A stretch of DNA of 64,000 bases from RBG-13-68-16 sp041494245 (GTDB taxonomy: Bacteria > Acidobacteriota > Thermoanaerobaculia > Thermoanaerobaculales > Thermoanaerobaculaceae). The stretch covers positions 1 through 64,000 of the forward strand of contig JBGQAK010000021.1 in NCBI GenBank assembly GCA_041494245.1. Reading direction: 5' to 3'. Every line of letters begins with the position of its first letter. Position 1 is the stretch's first letter. The notes beneath the pieces are model-generated. The model was given only the letters and a program-made list of their open reading frames with translations, made no database searches and had not been told where the DNA came from. The position numbers were made by a program, and so were the translations under genes. Below, piece after piece: positions 1 to 7,913 of this stretch.

Positions 1-510
1 GCCGGCCGCCGCGCACCAGTCCTTCTCGAAGTAGAACCCGATCAGCAGATAGCTGCACAGCCCCACGCCCTCCCAGCCGACGAACAGCACCACCAGGTTG
101 GCCCCCAGGACCAGCGTGAGCATCGCGAACATGAAGAGGTTCAGGTAGGCGAAGTAGCGCGCGTAGGCGCGTGGGGTCTCGGAGTGCATGTACCCCACCG
201 AGTAGACATGGATGATGAATCCCACGAAGGTGACGAAGAACAGCATCACCGCCGAGAGCGCGTCGAGGCGAAGGGTGACATCGATGGTGATGTCGCCCGC
301 CGAGATCCAGCGGAAGAGCTGCCGGATCACCAACCCGCCGTGCGTCCCGGAGTAGGCGACGAGCGCCCCGAGAGCGGCGGCGAGGCTCAGCGCCACGGAG
401 CCGACGCCGACGATCGAGGTGGTTCGGTGCGAGAAGCGCAGCGCGCCCGCCAGCAGCACGACGGCACCGGCGAGCGGGAGCGCGGGGATCAGCCAGAGCA
501 GGTCGAGCAT
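1..510 (-). CDS. nuoL: NADH-quinone oxidoreductase subunit L (N-terminal part, cut by window edge)
   Basis: Membrane-arm antiporter-like proton-pumping subunit of respiratory complex I. Only the first 170 codons are present; the family is usually about 600 residues, so the rest lies left of the window. The translation begins MLDLLWLIPALPL, is strongly hydrophobic, and reaches the conserved stretch WEGVGLCSYLLIGFYF near its end, which is diagnostic of NuoL. The ATG at 510 has an AGGAGGGG ribosome site a few bases upstream. It follows nuoK after 8 bases in the same minus-strand operon. NuoM and NuoN would be expected further left but cannot be seen. Confidence 0.93.
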   Translation of the reverse strand, partial: MLDLLWLIPALPLAGAVVLLAGALRFSHRTTSIVGVGSVALSLAAALGALVAYSGTHGGLVIRQLFRWISAGDITIDVTLRLDALSAVMLFFVTFVGFIIHVYSVGYMHSETPRAYARYFAYLNLFMFAMLTLVLGANLVVLFVGWEGVGLCSYLLIGFYFEKDWCAAAG

Positions 511-518
511 CGCCCCTC

Positions 519-824
519 CTACCAGCGCAGCACGTTGAGCCGGTCCACGTCGATCGACTGCAGCTTGCGGAAGATCGCGACCAGGAGCGCGAGGCCGACC
601 GCGACCTCGGCGGCCGCCACCGCCATCACGAAGAACACGAACACCTGGGCGTCAAGGGTCCCGTGCATCCGCCCGAACGCCACCAGCGCAAGGTTGGCAG
701 CATTGAGCATGAGCTCGATGCCGAGCAGGATCGAGATGCCGCTGCGCCGCAGGAGCACGCCGGCCGCGCCGATGGCGAAAAGGAGGGAGGCGAAGAGCAC
801 GAAGTGCATCGGTGTCACCGTCAT
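519..824 (-). CDS. nuoK: NADH-quinone oxidoreductase subunit K
   Basis: Small membrane subunit of complex I, 101 residues, the usual family length, with three transmembrane helices. Glu37 (in GIELMLNAANL) and Glu73 (in AAAEVAVGLAL) match the two buried glutamates known to matter for proton translocation in this family. It starts one base after the nuoJ stop and is followed by nuoL after 8 bases, so it is translated as part of the nuo operon. Confidence 0.96.
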   Translation of the reverse strand: MTVTPMHFVLFASLLFAIGAAGVLLRRSGISILLGIELMLNAANLALVAFGRMHGTLDAQVFVFFVMAVAAAEVAVGLALLVAIFRKLQSIDVDRLNVLRW

Positions 825-825
825 G

Positions 826-1317
826 TCAGTGCTTCCTTTTCACCAGTACCAGCGCGCCCACCATCGCCGCCACCAGCAGCACCGAGATGAGCTCGAAAGC
901 GAAGAGGTAGGGGCCGACGAGCAGCCGTCCGATGGCGCGGGCGTCGCCCGCCACGGCGGTGCCCGGGGCGACCGTCGGAATTCCGATCAGCATCACCAGG
1001 CCTCCCAGGGCGCCGGCGATCACGAGGAAGAGCCCGGCGAAGCGCTGGAAGGGGCGGGGCTCGACGGGCGGCTGCTCTTCGGGGGCGTTGAGCAGCATCA
1101 CGACGAACAGGAAGAGCACGAGGATTGCGCCGGCGTAGACCAGGATCTGCGCGGCGGCCAGGAACTCCGCCCCGAGGAGCGCGTAGCTGACGGCGACACA
1201 GAAGAGGGTCACCACGAGCGAGAGCACGTTGACGACCGGGTTGCGGTGGGAGACCGCGACGACGGCCGAGACCAGCCCGACCACCACCGCCACGTAAAAC
1301 ACCGCAGCGACCACCAT
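826..1317 (-). CDS. nuoJ: NADH-quinone oxidoreductase subunit J
   Basis: Membrane subunit of complex I, 163 residues with about five transmembrane helices. The conserved NuoJ signature QILVYAGAILVLFLFVVM begins at residue 57. I chose the ATG at 1317 rather than an in-frame start at 1362, because the extra N-terminus would be encoded by a tandem heptamer repeat (1335-1362) and is not conserved-looking. A G-rich stretch just before the ATG can serve as ribosome site. The gene is separated from nuoH by 115 bases where nuoI is normally found. Confidence 0.93.
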   Translation of the reverse strand: MVVAAVFYVAVVVGLVSAVVAVSHRNPVVNVLSLVVTLFCVAVSYALLGAEFLAAAQILVYAGAILVLFLFVVMLLNAPEEQPPVEPRPFQRFAGLFLVIAGALGGLVMLIGIPTVAPGTAVAGDARAIGRLLVGPYLFAFELISVLLVAAMVGALVLVKRKH

Positions 1318-1334
1318 CACCACCCCCCGTGACC

Positions 1335-1364
1335 AGGGCACAGGGCACAGGGCGCAGGGCACAG
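1335..1364. repeat. Tandem heptamer repeat in the nuoH-nuoJ gap
   Basis: Four consecutive 7-base units read AGGGCAC, AGGGCAC, AGGGCGC, AGGGCAC, followed by AG. The array lies inside the 115-base gap between nuoH and nuoJ. Related AGGCAAN or AGGGCAC arrays occur at 7785-7812, 19725-19795, 33155-33226 and 42803-42818. They resemble in form, not in exact sequence, the short tandemly repeated repetitive heptanucleotides known in cyanobacteria. Confidence 0.85.
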
Positions 1365-1432
1365 TCCCTCCACCCGCCCGACGAAGACGTCCCGGCTGAG
1401 CCCTGCGCCCGCAGCCCCGCGCCCGGTCTTCA

Positions 1433-2464
1433 TCAGAGCCACCTCATCGCCAGTCCGAAGCCGACCCAGACGAGGTTGAGGGTCGCGAGGGGCAGCAGCC
1501 CCTTCCACCCTAGGCGCATGAGCTGGTCGTACCGGAAGCGCGGCAGCGACCAGCGCACCCACACGAAGAGCCAGAGGAAGAAGGCCAGCTTCACCACGAA
1601 CGCGGCGATCGAAGCCAGCAGCAGCCACCAGCCGCTGAGGAGGTGCATGCCGGGGAAGGTCCACCCTCCGAAGAAGAGAGTCACGATCAGCGCGGAGGCC
1701 GTGGTCATGTTGATGTACTCGCTCATGAGGAACGCCGCGAACTTCATCGAGGAGTACTCGACATGGTACCCCGCGACCAGCTCGGTCTCGGCCTCGGCCA
1801 GGTCGAACGGCAGCCGGTTGGTTTCGGCGAACACCGCCGTAACGAACACGACGAAGCCGATGAACTGCGGGATAAAGTTCCAGAGGTGCGTCGCCTGGTG
1901 GGCGACGACGTCGTCGAGGCGCAGCGATCCGGTGGCCAGCAGGACGCCGAGCACCGCCAGGGTCATCGCGAGCTCGTACGAAATGAGCTGCGCCGACGAA
2001 CGCAGCCCACCGAGCAGCGAGTACTTGTTGTTGGAGGCCCAGCCTGCGATCACGATCCCGTAGACGCCGAGAGAGGAGAGGGCCAGGAGGTAGAGGATTC
2101 CGACGCTGAGGTCCGGGGCGACGATGAAGCCGCCGAGCGGCACGCCGAAGACCTTGACGTCGTTGCCTGCGCCGAAGGGGATCACGATGAACGTCACGAG
2201 GGCCACGAACACCGAGAGCGCGGGGGCGAGGTAGTACAGGCCCTTGTTGACCGAGGTCGGGGTGATGTCCTCCTTGAAGAGCAGCTTGACCGCGTCGACG
2301 ATGGGCTGGAAAAGACCCAGCGGTCCGACGCGGTTGGGGCCGAGCCGGTCCTGGATGAAAGCCGCACCGCGTCTCTCGACCCACTCCATGACCGCAACGG
2401 AGGTGAGGACCGAGCCGGCGACGACGACAAGCTTGGCGGAGGTGACGGCGATCTCAGCCCACAT
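1433..2464 (-). CDS. nuoH: NADH-quinone oxidoreductase subunit H
   Basis: Membrane subunit of complex I that helps form the quinone chamber and joins the two arms. At 343 residues it has normal length and about eight transmembrane helices. Family signatures are ERRGAAFIQDRLGPNRVGP (residues 30-48) and the acidic loop ETNRLPFDLAEAETELVAGY (residues 214-233), followed by HVEYSSMKFA. The ATG at 2464 overlaps the end of nuoG by 11 bases and is preceded by GGGAG, indicating translational coupling. Confidence 0.96.
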   Translation of the reverse strand: MWAEIAVTSAKLVVVAGSVLTSVAVMEWVERRGAAFIQDRLGPNRVGPLGLFQPIVDAVKLLFKEDITPTSVNKGLYYLAPALSVFVALVTFIVIPFGAGNDVKVFGVPLGGFIVAPDLSVGILYLLALSSLGVYGIVIAGWASNNKYSLLGGLRSSAQLISYELAMTLAVLGVLLATGSLRLDDVVAHQATHLWNFIPQFIGFVVFVTAVFAETNRLPFDLAEAETELVAGYHVEYSSMKFAAFLMSEYINMTTASALIVTLFFGGWTFPGMHLLSGWWLLLASIAAFVVKLAFFLWLFVWVRWSLPRFRYDQLMRLGWKGLLPLATLNLVWVGFGLAMRWL

Positions 2465-4127
2465 TGCGGCGCTCCCGGTGCGATTCGTTTTCCTGCAGCC
2501 CGCCCAGCGCCTCCCACTCGAGGCCCGCGAACCCCTTCTCGGTCTTCACCATGAGGCGGAAGACCTCGGCCGGGGACGCAAGGTCGAGGGCCTGCGCGCC
2601 GAGCTCCCGCGCCAGGGCGGTGAGGACGAGCCAGAGCGGCCGGGCCTCGCCCGGCGGGCCCCACGGTGAAGCGATCGTGGGGCAGTCCGACGACATGGCG
2701 CCCGTGGAGGTGCGGCGCACGCTCCCGGGCGGCGCGAACGCGGGCGCGAAGCGCTGGACGACCCCCAGGGAGGACGTGAAGGTCCCCTCGTTGCTGGCGA
2801 GGGAGGGCGTGGGGAGTAGCCAGCCGGCCACGTCGGCCACCGGGTGCTGGGAGCGCACGAAAGCGATGCTGGGGCCGACCCGCAGCAGCTGCAGCGCCTC
2901 CTGGCTCGCCAGGAACGGGTGCGCGGCGGGGTCGAGGACGATGGTCACGTCCGCGGCCCCGTAGAGGAAACGCGAGAGGCCGGCGGCATCGACGACCGGG
3001 AGGCCCAGACGCCGCGCACCCGCCGAGTTGGGGTGGGCGTCGGTGCTGGTGGCCCACTCGCGCTTGCCGTTCTTCATGCGGCGCGGCTCGCCGGGAAAAA
3101 CAGGTACCGTGACCTCGCCCTTGAGGTGCCGCCCGAACAGCTCCCGGGCAAGGAACAGCTCCTCGTTGGAGAGGTCGGGCGAGGCCACGACCCGGAGCGA
3201 ACGGGCCGCCTTGAGCGCCTGCGTGAGCCCCGAGATCACCTCGCCCCAGCCGATTCGCACGAGACGCCCCTCGGCCCGCCTCTGGGGGTGAAGGTACGCC
3301 TGCTCGTTGAGCGACTCCGCCAGGAACCGCCCGTGGTCACACAGCCAGGTCGCGTTCACGCCCGGGTTCTCGCGCGGGGTGAAGCGGTACACGGTCCGCT
3401 CGTGGTGCTCGATGAAGATGTTGCAGCCGATGGAGCAGCCCGGGCACACGGACGGGGTCGAGCGCAGCTTCCAGGCGCGCTTGCGGAAGCGGAACTCGCG
3501 CACGGTCAAGGCGCCGACCGGACAGACGTCGGCGGCGCACCCGGACATCGGGTCCTGGAACGGCCTGCCGTCGTAGGTGTCGATGAAGGTGGAGTTGCCG
3601 CGCGACTTGTACGTGAGCGCGGCGGTCTCCGAGATCTCCTCGGTGAAGCGGATGCAGCGCGAGCAGTGGATGCAGCGGTTCTGGTTCTGCACGATGTGCG
3701 GGCCGATGAGGCGGCGCTCGTACCCAGGGAAGGTGCGGCGCGTCTCGGCCATGTGGGTCGTGAAGGTGGCCCGCTGCTCCTCCATCGAGTGGTCCTGCAG
3801 GAGGCACTCGCCAGCCTGGTCGCACACCGGGCAGTCGAGGGGGTGGTTGGCGAGCAGGAACTCCATCACCGCCTCGCGCGCTTCCCTGGCGCGCTCCGAG
3901 GTTTCCGACTTGACCACCATGCCCTCGGCGACAGGGGTCGCGCAGGCGATGGCGAGCCTGGGCTGGCCCTCGATCTCCACCATGCAGATGCGGCACTGGC
4001 CAACGACCGTCAGGTATGGGTGGTAGCAGAAGTAGGGGATCTCGACGCCGGCCGCGCGCGCCGCCTCGATCAGGTTGGTCCCGCCTTCGACCTCCACCGT
4101 GCGCCCGTCGATCGTGAGCTTGGGCAT
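2454..4127 (-). CDS. nuoG: NADH-quinone oxidoreductase subunit G (short form, with N7 cluster motif)
   Basis: Iron-sulfur subunit of the complex I peripheral arm, 557 residues, shorter than the 800-900 residues of E. coli or Thermus NuoG; the C-terminal molybdopterin-like region is reduced. Cluster ligands are visible in order: [2Fe-2S] Cys34, 45, 48, 62; His95 with Cys99, 102, 108; [4Fe-4S] Cys152, 155, 158, 202; and a C-x2-C-x3-C-x27-C set at Cys228, 231, 235, 263, the ligand pattern of the off-pathway N7 cluster found in only some bacteria. The ATG at 4127 is preceded by AGGGAGG and lies 11 bases after nuoF; a longer open frame to 4436 is just antisense-free extension into nuoF. Confidence 0.95.
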   Translation of the reverse strand: MPKLTIDGRTVEVEGGTNLIEAARAAGVEIPYFCYHPYLTVVGQCRICMVEIEGQPRLAIACATPVAEGMVVKSETSERAREAREAVMEFLLANHPLDCPVCDQAGECLLQDHSMEEQRATFTTHMAETRRTFPGYERRLIGPHIVQNQNRCIHCSRCIRFTEEISETAALTYKSRGNSTFIDTYDGRPFQDPMSGCAADVCPVGALTVREFRFRKRAWKLRSTPSVCPGCSIGCNIFIEHHERTVYRFTPRENPGVNATWLCDHGRFLAESLNEQAYLHPQRRAEGRLVRIGWGEVISGLTQALKAARSLRVVASPDLSNEELFLARELFGRHLKGEVTVPVFPGEPRRMKNGKREWATSTDAHPNSAGARRLGLPVVDAAGLSRFLYGAADVTIVLDPAAHPFLASQEALQLLRVGPSIAFVRSQHPVADVAGWLLPTPSLASNEGTFTSSLGVVQRFAPAFAPPGSVRRTSTGAMSSDCPTIASPWGPPGEARPLWLVLTALARELGAQALDLASPAEVFRLMVKTEKGFAGLEWEALGGLQENESHRERRNVG

Positions 4128-4138
4128 CGCCGGCCTCC

Positions 4139-5452
4139 CTAAACCCCGAAGCCGGGGCGGGGCCCGGCCCACGGCAAGACCGGAAGCTTCTTCTGGGCGA
4201 GAGGCGTGGTGGCGGCGATGCGGGCCTCGAACTCCGGTCTGAACTTGTTCACGATGCTGGAGATCGGCAGGGCGTAGGCGTCTCCGAGCGGGCAGATCGT
4301 CATGCCATCCGAGGAGAAGCGGCAGATGCGCAGCAGCGTGTCCGGGTCCCCGGGACGCGCGTGCCCCGCGAGCATCCGGTCCAGGATGTCCATGCACCAA
4401 TCCGAGCCCTCGCGGCACGGGGTGCACTGGCCGCACGACTCGTGGGCGTAGAAGTGCGCGACGTTGTCGGCGACGTCCAGCATGTCCGCCGTCTCATCGA
4501 GGACGATGATCCCGCCGGAGCCGAGCATCGTGCCGGCCTGGGCGCAGGCGTCGAAGTCGGCCTGCACGTCCACCTCGTCGCCGGTCATGATGGGGGCCGA
4601 GGTGCCGCCGGGGAAGAACGCCTTCAGCTTGCGGCCGCCGCGGATGCCGCCACAGTGCTCGTAGATGATCTCGCGGAACGTCACGCCGAGCGGCAGCTCG
4701 TAGACGCCGGGCCGGTTCACGTGCCCGGAGACGGAGAAGAGTTTCGGCCCGGTGTTGCGCGGGCGGCCGATGGATGCGAACCACGCCGCGCCCCGGTTCA
4801 TGATGTGGGGCACGCAGGCGAGCGTCTCCACGTTGTTGACCACGGTCGGCTTGCCGAACACCCCGACCACCGCGGGGAACGGCGGCTTGAGCCGCGGGAA
4901 GCCGCGCTTGCCCTCGAGTGACTCGATCAGCGCGGTCTCCTCGCCGCAGATGTAGGCGCCGGCGCCGCGGTGCACCCAGATGTCGAGGTCCACGCCGCTG
5001 CCCAGCACGTTCCTGCCGAGGAAGCCGCGCGCCCGGGCCTCCGTGATCGCCTCCTCGAGGATGTTCGCCCAGCGTACGAACTCGCCGCGGATGTAGATGT
5101 ATGCCGTCGTGGCCTTGATCGCGTACGAGGCGATCGCAACCCCCTCGACGACCTGGTGCGGGTCGTGTTCGATAATCTCGCGGTCCTTGAAGGTGCCCGG
5201 CTCGGACTCGTCCGCGTTGCAGATCAGGTAGCGCGGCCCGGGGTGGTCCTTCGGAACGAAGCTCCACTTCCGGCCGGTGGGAAAGCCGGCCCCGCCCCGC
5301 CCGCGCAGCTCGGAGTCGGTGACGGCCTGGGTGACCGCATCGGGCGTCATTGAGAGCGCTTTCCTCCAGCCCTCGTACCCGCCCGCGGCCAGGTACGTCG
5401 TGATGGCGCGCGAGTCGGCCACGCCGCGGGCGCGCAGCAGAACCGCCTCCAT
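4139..5452 (-). CDS. nuoF: NADH-quinone oxidoreductase subunit F
   Basis: NADH- and FMN-binding subunit of complex I, 437 residues. The nucleotide-binding glycine-rich segment RGRGGAGFPTGRKW is at residues 50-63 and the NADES segment starts at residue 79. Cys340, 343, 346 and 387 (in ESCGQCTPCREG and TICPLGDA) are the four ligands of the N3 [4Fe-4S] cluster. The ATG directly abuts the nuoE stop (TGA-ATG), and the ribosome site GGGGAGGAG lies inside the nuoE end, so E and F are translationally coupled. Confidence 0.97.
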   Translation of the reverse strand: MEAVLLRARGVADSRAITTYLAAGGYEGWRKALSMTPDAVTQAVTDSELRGRGGAGFPTGRKWSFVPKDHPGPRYLICNADESEPGTFKDREIIEHDPHQVVEGVAIASYAIKATTAYIYIRGEFVRWANILEEAITEARARGFLGRNVLGSGVDLDIWVHRGAGAYICGEETALIESLEGKRGFPRLKPPFPAVVGVFGKPTVVNNVETLACVPHIMNRGAAWFASIGRPRNTGPKLFSVSGHVNRPGVYELPLGVTFREIIYEHCGGIRGGRKLKAFFPGGTSAPIMTGDEVDVQADFDACAQAGTMLGSGGIIVLDETADMLDVADNVAHFYAHESCGQCTPCREGSDWCMDILDRMLAGHARPGDPDTLLRICRFSSDGMTICPLGDAYALPISSIVNKFRPEFEARIAATTPLAQKKLPVLPWAGPRPGFGV

Positions 5453-5977
5453 TCAGCTCCTCCCCTTCAGCTCGTCCAGGACCTTGTCGAGGCGACCGGC
5501 GTCGAGGTTCTCGTAGTAGTCGTCGTTGATCTGGACCACGGGGGCCCCGCCGCACGCGCCCAGGCACTGAACCCCGACGAGCTGGAAGCTCCCGTCGGGC
5601 GTCTTCTCGCCGAAGCCGATCCCCAGCCTGCCCTTGAGATGCTCCACCAGTTCGCGGCCGCCGCACATCGCACAGGAGAGCGTGGTGCAGACCTGGAGCA
5701 CGTAGCGCGCGGGGGGCTCGGTGTAGTACATGGTGTAGAACGACACCGCGCCCTCGACGAAGGCGGGGCTTTCCCCGAGGCGCTCGGCGACGGCCTGCAT
5801 CACCCCGGGTGAGATCCATCCGTAGCGCTCTTGGCAGAGCCAGAGAACGGGGAGAAGGGCGGCGCGTTTCGTCGGGTAACGCCGCAGGACATCCGCGATG
5901 CGCTCCTCCATCGTCGAATCGAACGTCACGGTGGTGATTTCTTCGGGCCGCGCGGCCACGACCGGCCGCGTACTCAC
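5453..5977 (-). CDS. nuoE: NADH-quinone oxidoreductase subunit E
   Basis: [2Fe-2S] (N1a) subunit of complex I, 174 residues with the chosen start. Cys97, 102, 138 and 142 form the CX4C...CX3C ligand set of the thioredoxin-like ferredoxin fold. I chose the GTG at 5977 because it overlaps the nuoA stop as GTGA and has GGGAG seven bases upstream; the longer open frame to 6124 runs antisense-like through nuoA and carries no family sequence. Direct succession nuoA-nuoE means the usual nuoB, C and D are absent here. Confidence 0.94.
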   Translation of the reverse strand: MSTRPVVAARPEEITTVTFDSTMEERIADVLRRYPTKRAALLPVLWLCQERYGWISPGVMQAVAERLGESPAFVEGAVSFYTMYYTEPPARYVLQVCTTLSCAMCGGRELVEHLKGRLGIGFGEKTPDGSFQLVGVQCLGACGGAPVVQINDDYYENLDAGRLDKVLDELKGRS

Positions 5978-6363
5978 GACTCGCTCCCGCGGCGGGACCA
6001 GTCGAATGCCCCTTCCCGCCACAGGTAGGCGTACCCAATCGCCAGCATCACGAGGAAGATCAGGCCGTCGAGGAGGACGGAGGCGTCGCCCTCGAAGACA
6101 AGCCCGCGCGCGGAGACCGCCCACGGGAATAGGAACGCGACCTCGACTTCGAACACGATGAACACCATCGCCACCACGAAGAACTTGACCGACACGCGCT
6201 TGCGGGAGCTGTCGATCAGCGGCATGCCGCTCTCGTACGTCTGGCGGGTGCGCGGCATGCTCAGGCGCCCGCGTCCGAGCAGCGCGGACAGCCCCACGAG
6301 GGTCACGGCGACGAGGCCGGCAAACGCGAACGCGAGCAGCACCGGGATGTATTGGGCGAGCAT
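5974..6363 (-). CDS. nuoA: NADH-quinone oxidoreductase subunit A
   Basis: Membrane subunit A of complex I, 129 residues with three transmembrane helices. The family segment YESGMPL is present, as is the acidic helix FIVFEVEVAFLFPWAV. The ATG at 6363 has the strong ribosome site GGGGGAGGAA directly upstream; an upstream in-frame ATG at 6429 is rejected because the promoter (6393-6422) lies between the two. First gene of the visible nuo operon. Confidence 0.94.
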   Translation of the reverse strand: MLAQYIPVLLAFAFAGLVAVTLVGLSALLGRGRLSMPRTRQTYESGMPLIDSSRKRVSVKFFVVAMVFIVFEVEVAFLFPWAVSARGLVFEGDASVLLDGLIFLVMLAIGYAYLWREGAFDWSRRGSES

Positions 6364-6392
6364 TTCCTCCCCCTCGTGCCCAAATTCACATG

Positions 6393-6422
6393 ATCCTAGC
6401 GTTATTCCGCAAACGAGGTCAA
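6393..6422 (-). promoter_or_regulatory. Sigma70-type promoter of the nuo operon
   Basis: Read on the minus strand: TTGACC (6422-6417), an 18-base spacer, then TAGGAT (6398-6393). Transcription would start about 6386, giving a leader of roughly 23 bases that contains the nuoA ribosome site. Inferred from consensus only. Confidence 0.6.
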
Positions 6423-6438
6423 GCGCCATCGGGCCGGC

Positions 6439-6467
6439 TTTGCTTCGCGGCCGGGAGTGGGTAGACT
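6439..6467 (+). promoter_or_regulatory. Possible promoter of the pepT gene
   Basis: TTTGCT (6439-6444), 17-base spacer, TAGACT (6462-6467), divergent from the nuo promoter. The predicted leader holds a perfect 18-base palindrome at 6471-6488 (GGCGCGCG-GC-CGCGCGCC) just before the ribosome site, which could be an operator or an RNA hairpin. Confidence 0.4.
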
Positions 6468-6504
6468 CTCGGCGCGCGGCCGCGCGCCGCGCCGGGAGGT
6501 CCCC

Positions 6505-7800
6505 ATGGCCGGCATCACCCTCGACGCCTCGGATCGCAAGGAGCTGCGTGCCCGTTTCCTGCGCTACGTTCAGGTGGACACGCAGTCGGACGAGAACTCC
6601 ACGACCAGCCCCTCGACGGAGAAGCAGAAGAACCTCTCGAAGATGCTAGCCCAGGAGCTCAAGGCCTTGGGGTGTGCCGACGCCACCATGGACGAGTGGG
6701 GCTACGTGTACGCCACCGTGCCCGGGAACCTCCCCGCCGGACACGAGGCGGCCGGCAAAGTGCCCGTGATCGGCCTCATCGCCCATGTGGACACCTACCA
6801 CGGCACGCTGGGCGCCGGTGTCAATCCGCAGGTCATCGAGGACTACCGGGGCGGCGATATTCCGCTTCAGGGGGATTCTCGCCAGGTCATCCACGTCGCC
6901 GATAACCCCAACCTCCCCCGTTGCGTGGGTCACACTTTGATTACCTCCGACGGGACCACCCTGCTGGGCGCCGACGACAAGGCCGGCGTCGCCGAGATCA
7001 TGACCCTCGTCGCGTGGTTGAAGAAGCACCCCGATTTCGTCCATGGGCCGGTGCGCGTCGCGTTCACGACGGACGAAGAGGTTGGGCGCGGGACGGAGCA
7101 CTTCGACGTGGCGGCGTTCGGAGCCGCGTACGCATACACCCTCGACGGCTCCGACCTCGCCGAGATCGAAGACGAGACGTTCTGCGCCGACTCCGCCCTC
7201 GTCGTGGTCGACGGCCACGACGTCCACCCCGGCTACGCCAAGGGCAAGTTGATCAATGCGGTCAGGGTGGGCGCAGCGATCATCGAGCAGCTGCCGACCG
7301 ATTTCCTGCCCGAAACGACCGACGGGCGCCAGCCCTACCTCCACCCGTACGACGTGCGCGGGGACGTCACCAGGCTCGAGATCAAGTTCCTGGTGCGGGC
7401 GTTCAAAGAGGACGAGCTGCACGCCCGCGAGGACGTTCTGCGCGGCATCGTCAAGGAGGTGCAGGGCCTGTTCCCAGGCGCGCGCATCTCGGTCGACGTG
7501 AAGGAGTCCTACCGCAACATGGCGTACAAGATCGCCGAGGACCCCAAGGTACTCGAGGTCGCCTTCGAGGCGGTGAGGCGGATGGGCCTGGAGCCCGTGC
7601 GGAGGGCGATCCGCGGCGGCACCGACGGCGCCCGCCTCTCGTTCGTGGGCCTGCTGACCCCCAACATCTGGGCGGGCGGACAGAGCTTCCACTCGGTGCA
7701 GGAGTGGGTTTCCCTCGACTGGATGGCGAAGGCCAGTGAGGTCACGCTGCATCTGCTCCAGCTCTGGGTGGAACGGTCGGCAGCAGGCAACAGGCAATAG
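6505..7800 (+). CDS. pepT: Peptidase T (M20 tripeptide aminopeptidase)
   Basis: Cytoplasmic zinc peptidase that removes the N-terminal residue of tripeptides; 431 residues against about 410 for the family. M20 metal and catalytic residues are visible: HVD at 94-96, the bridging Asp157 in LLGADDKAG, the Glu pair 191-192 in FTTDEEVGRG, the TLDGSD segment, and a late His in GGQSFHSVQEW. The ATG at 6505 has GGGAGG six bases upstream, which favours it over an upstream in-frame ATG at 6457. The stop codon TAG lies inside a heptamer repeat, so the last residues (NRQ) are repeat-encoded. Confidence 0.92.
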   Translation: MAGITLDASDRKELRARFLRYVQVDTQSDENSTTSPSTEKQKNLSKMLAQELKALGCADATMDEWGYVYATVPGNLPAGHEAAGKVPVIGLIAHVDTYHGTLGAGVNPQVIEDYRGGDIPLQGDSRQVIHVADNPNLPRCVGHTLITSDGTTLLGADDKAGVAEIMTLVAWLKKHPDFVHGPVRVAFTTDEEVGRGTEHFDVAAFGAAYAYTLDGSDLAEIEDETFCADSALVVVDGHDVHPGYAKGKLINAVRVGAAIIEQLPTDFLPETTDGRQPYLHPYDVRGDVTRLEIKFLVRAFKEDELHAREDVLRGIVKEVQGLFPGARISVDVKESYRNMAYKIAEDPKVLEVAFEAVRRMGLEPVRRAIRGGTDGARLSFVGLLTPNIWAGGQSFHSVQEWVSLDWMAKASEVTLHLLQLWVERSAAGNRQ

Positions 7801-7812
7801 GCAAAAGGCAAC
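7785..7812. repeat. Tandem heptamer repeat across the pepT stop codon
   Basis: Four units AGGCAAC, AGGCAAT, AGGCAAA, AGGCAAC. The pepT stop codon (7798-7800) is formed from the end of the second unit and the beginning of the third. The remaining 100 bases to the convergent TetR gene hold G/C-rich inverted stretches but no gene. Confidence 0.85.
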
Positions 7813-7913
7813 CGAGACAGGAAACCTTCCGTCGAAGTGATCCCTGCTTCTAATGCTTCTTGCCCGGGCGGGTGGGAGGTGGCCTGCCTGTTGCCCGCTT
7901 GGGCGGTGGGTCG

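Noticed and set aside
184..1332. 382-codon open frame on the plus strand opposite nuoL, nuoK and nuoJ
   Set aside because: Composition is Arg/His/Glu-rich antisense of G+C-rich genes, with no domain; the minus-strand nuo genes are certain.
2844..4142. 432-codon plus-strand frame opposite nuoG
   Set aside because: Antisense shadow of an iron-sulfur protein gene; no ribosome site and no recognisable sequence.
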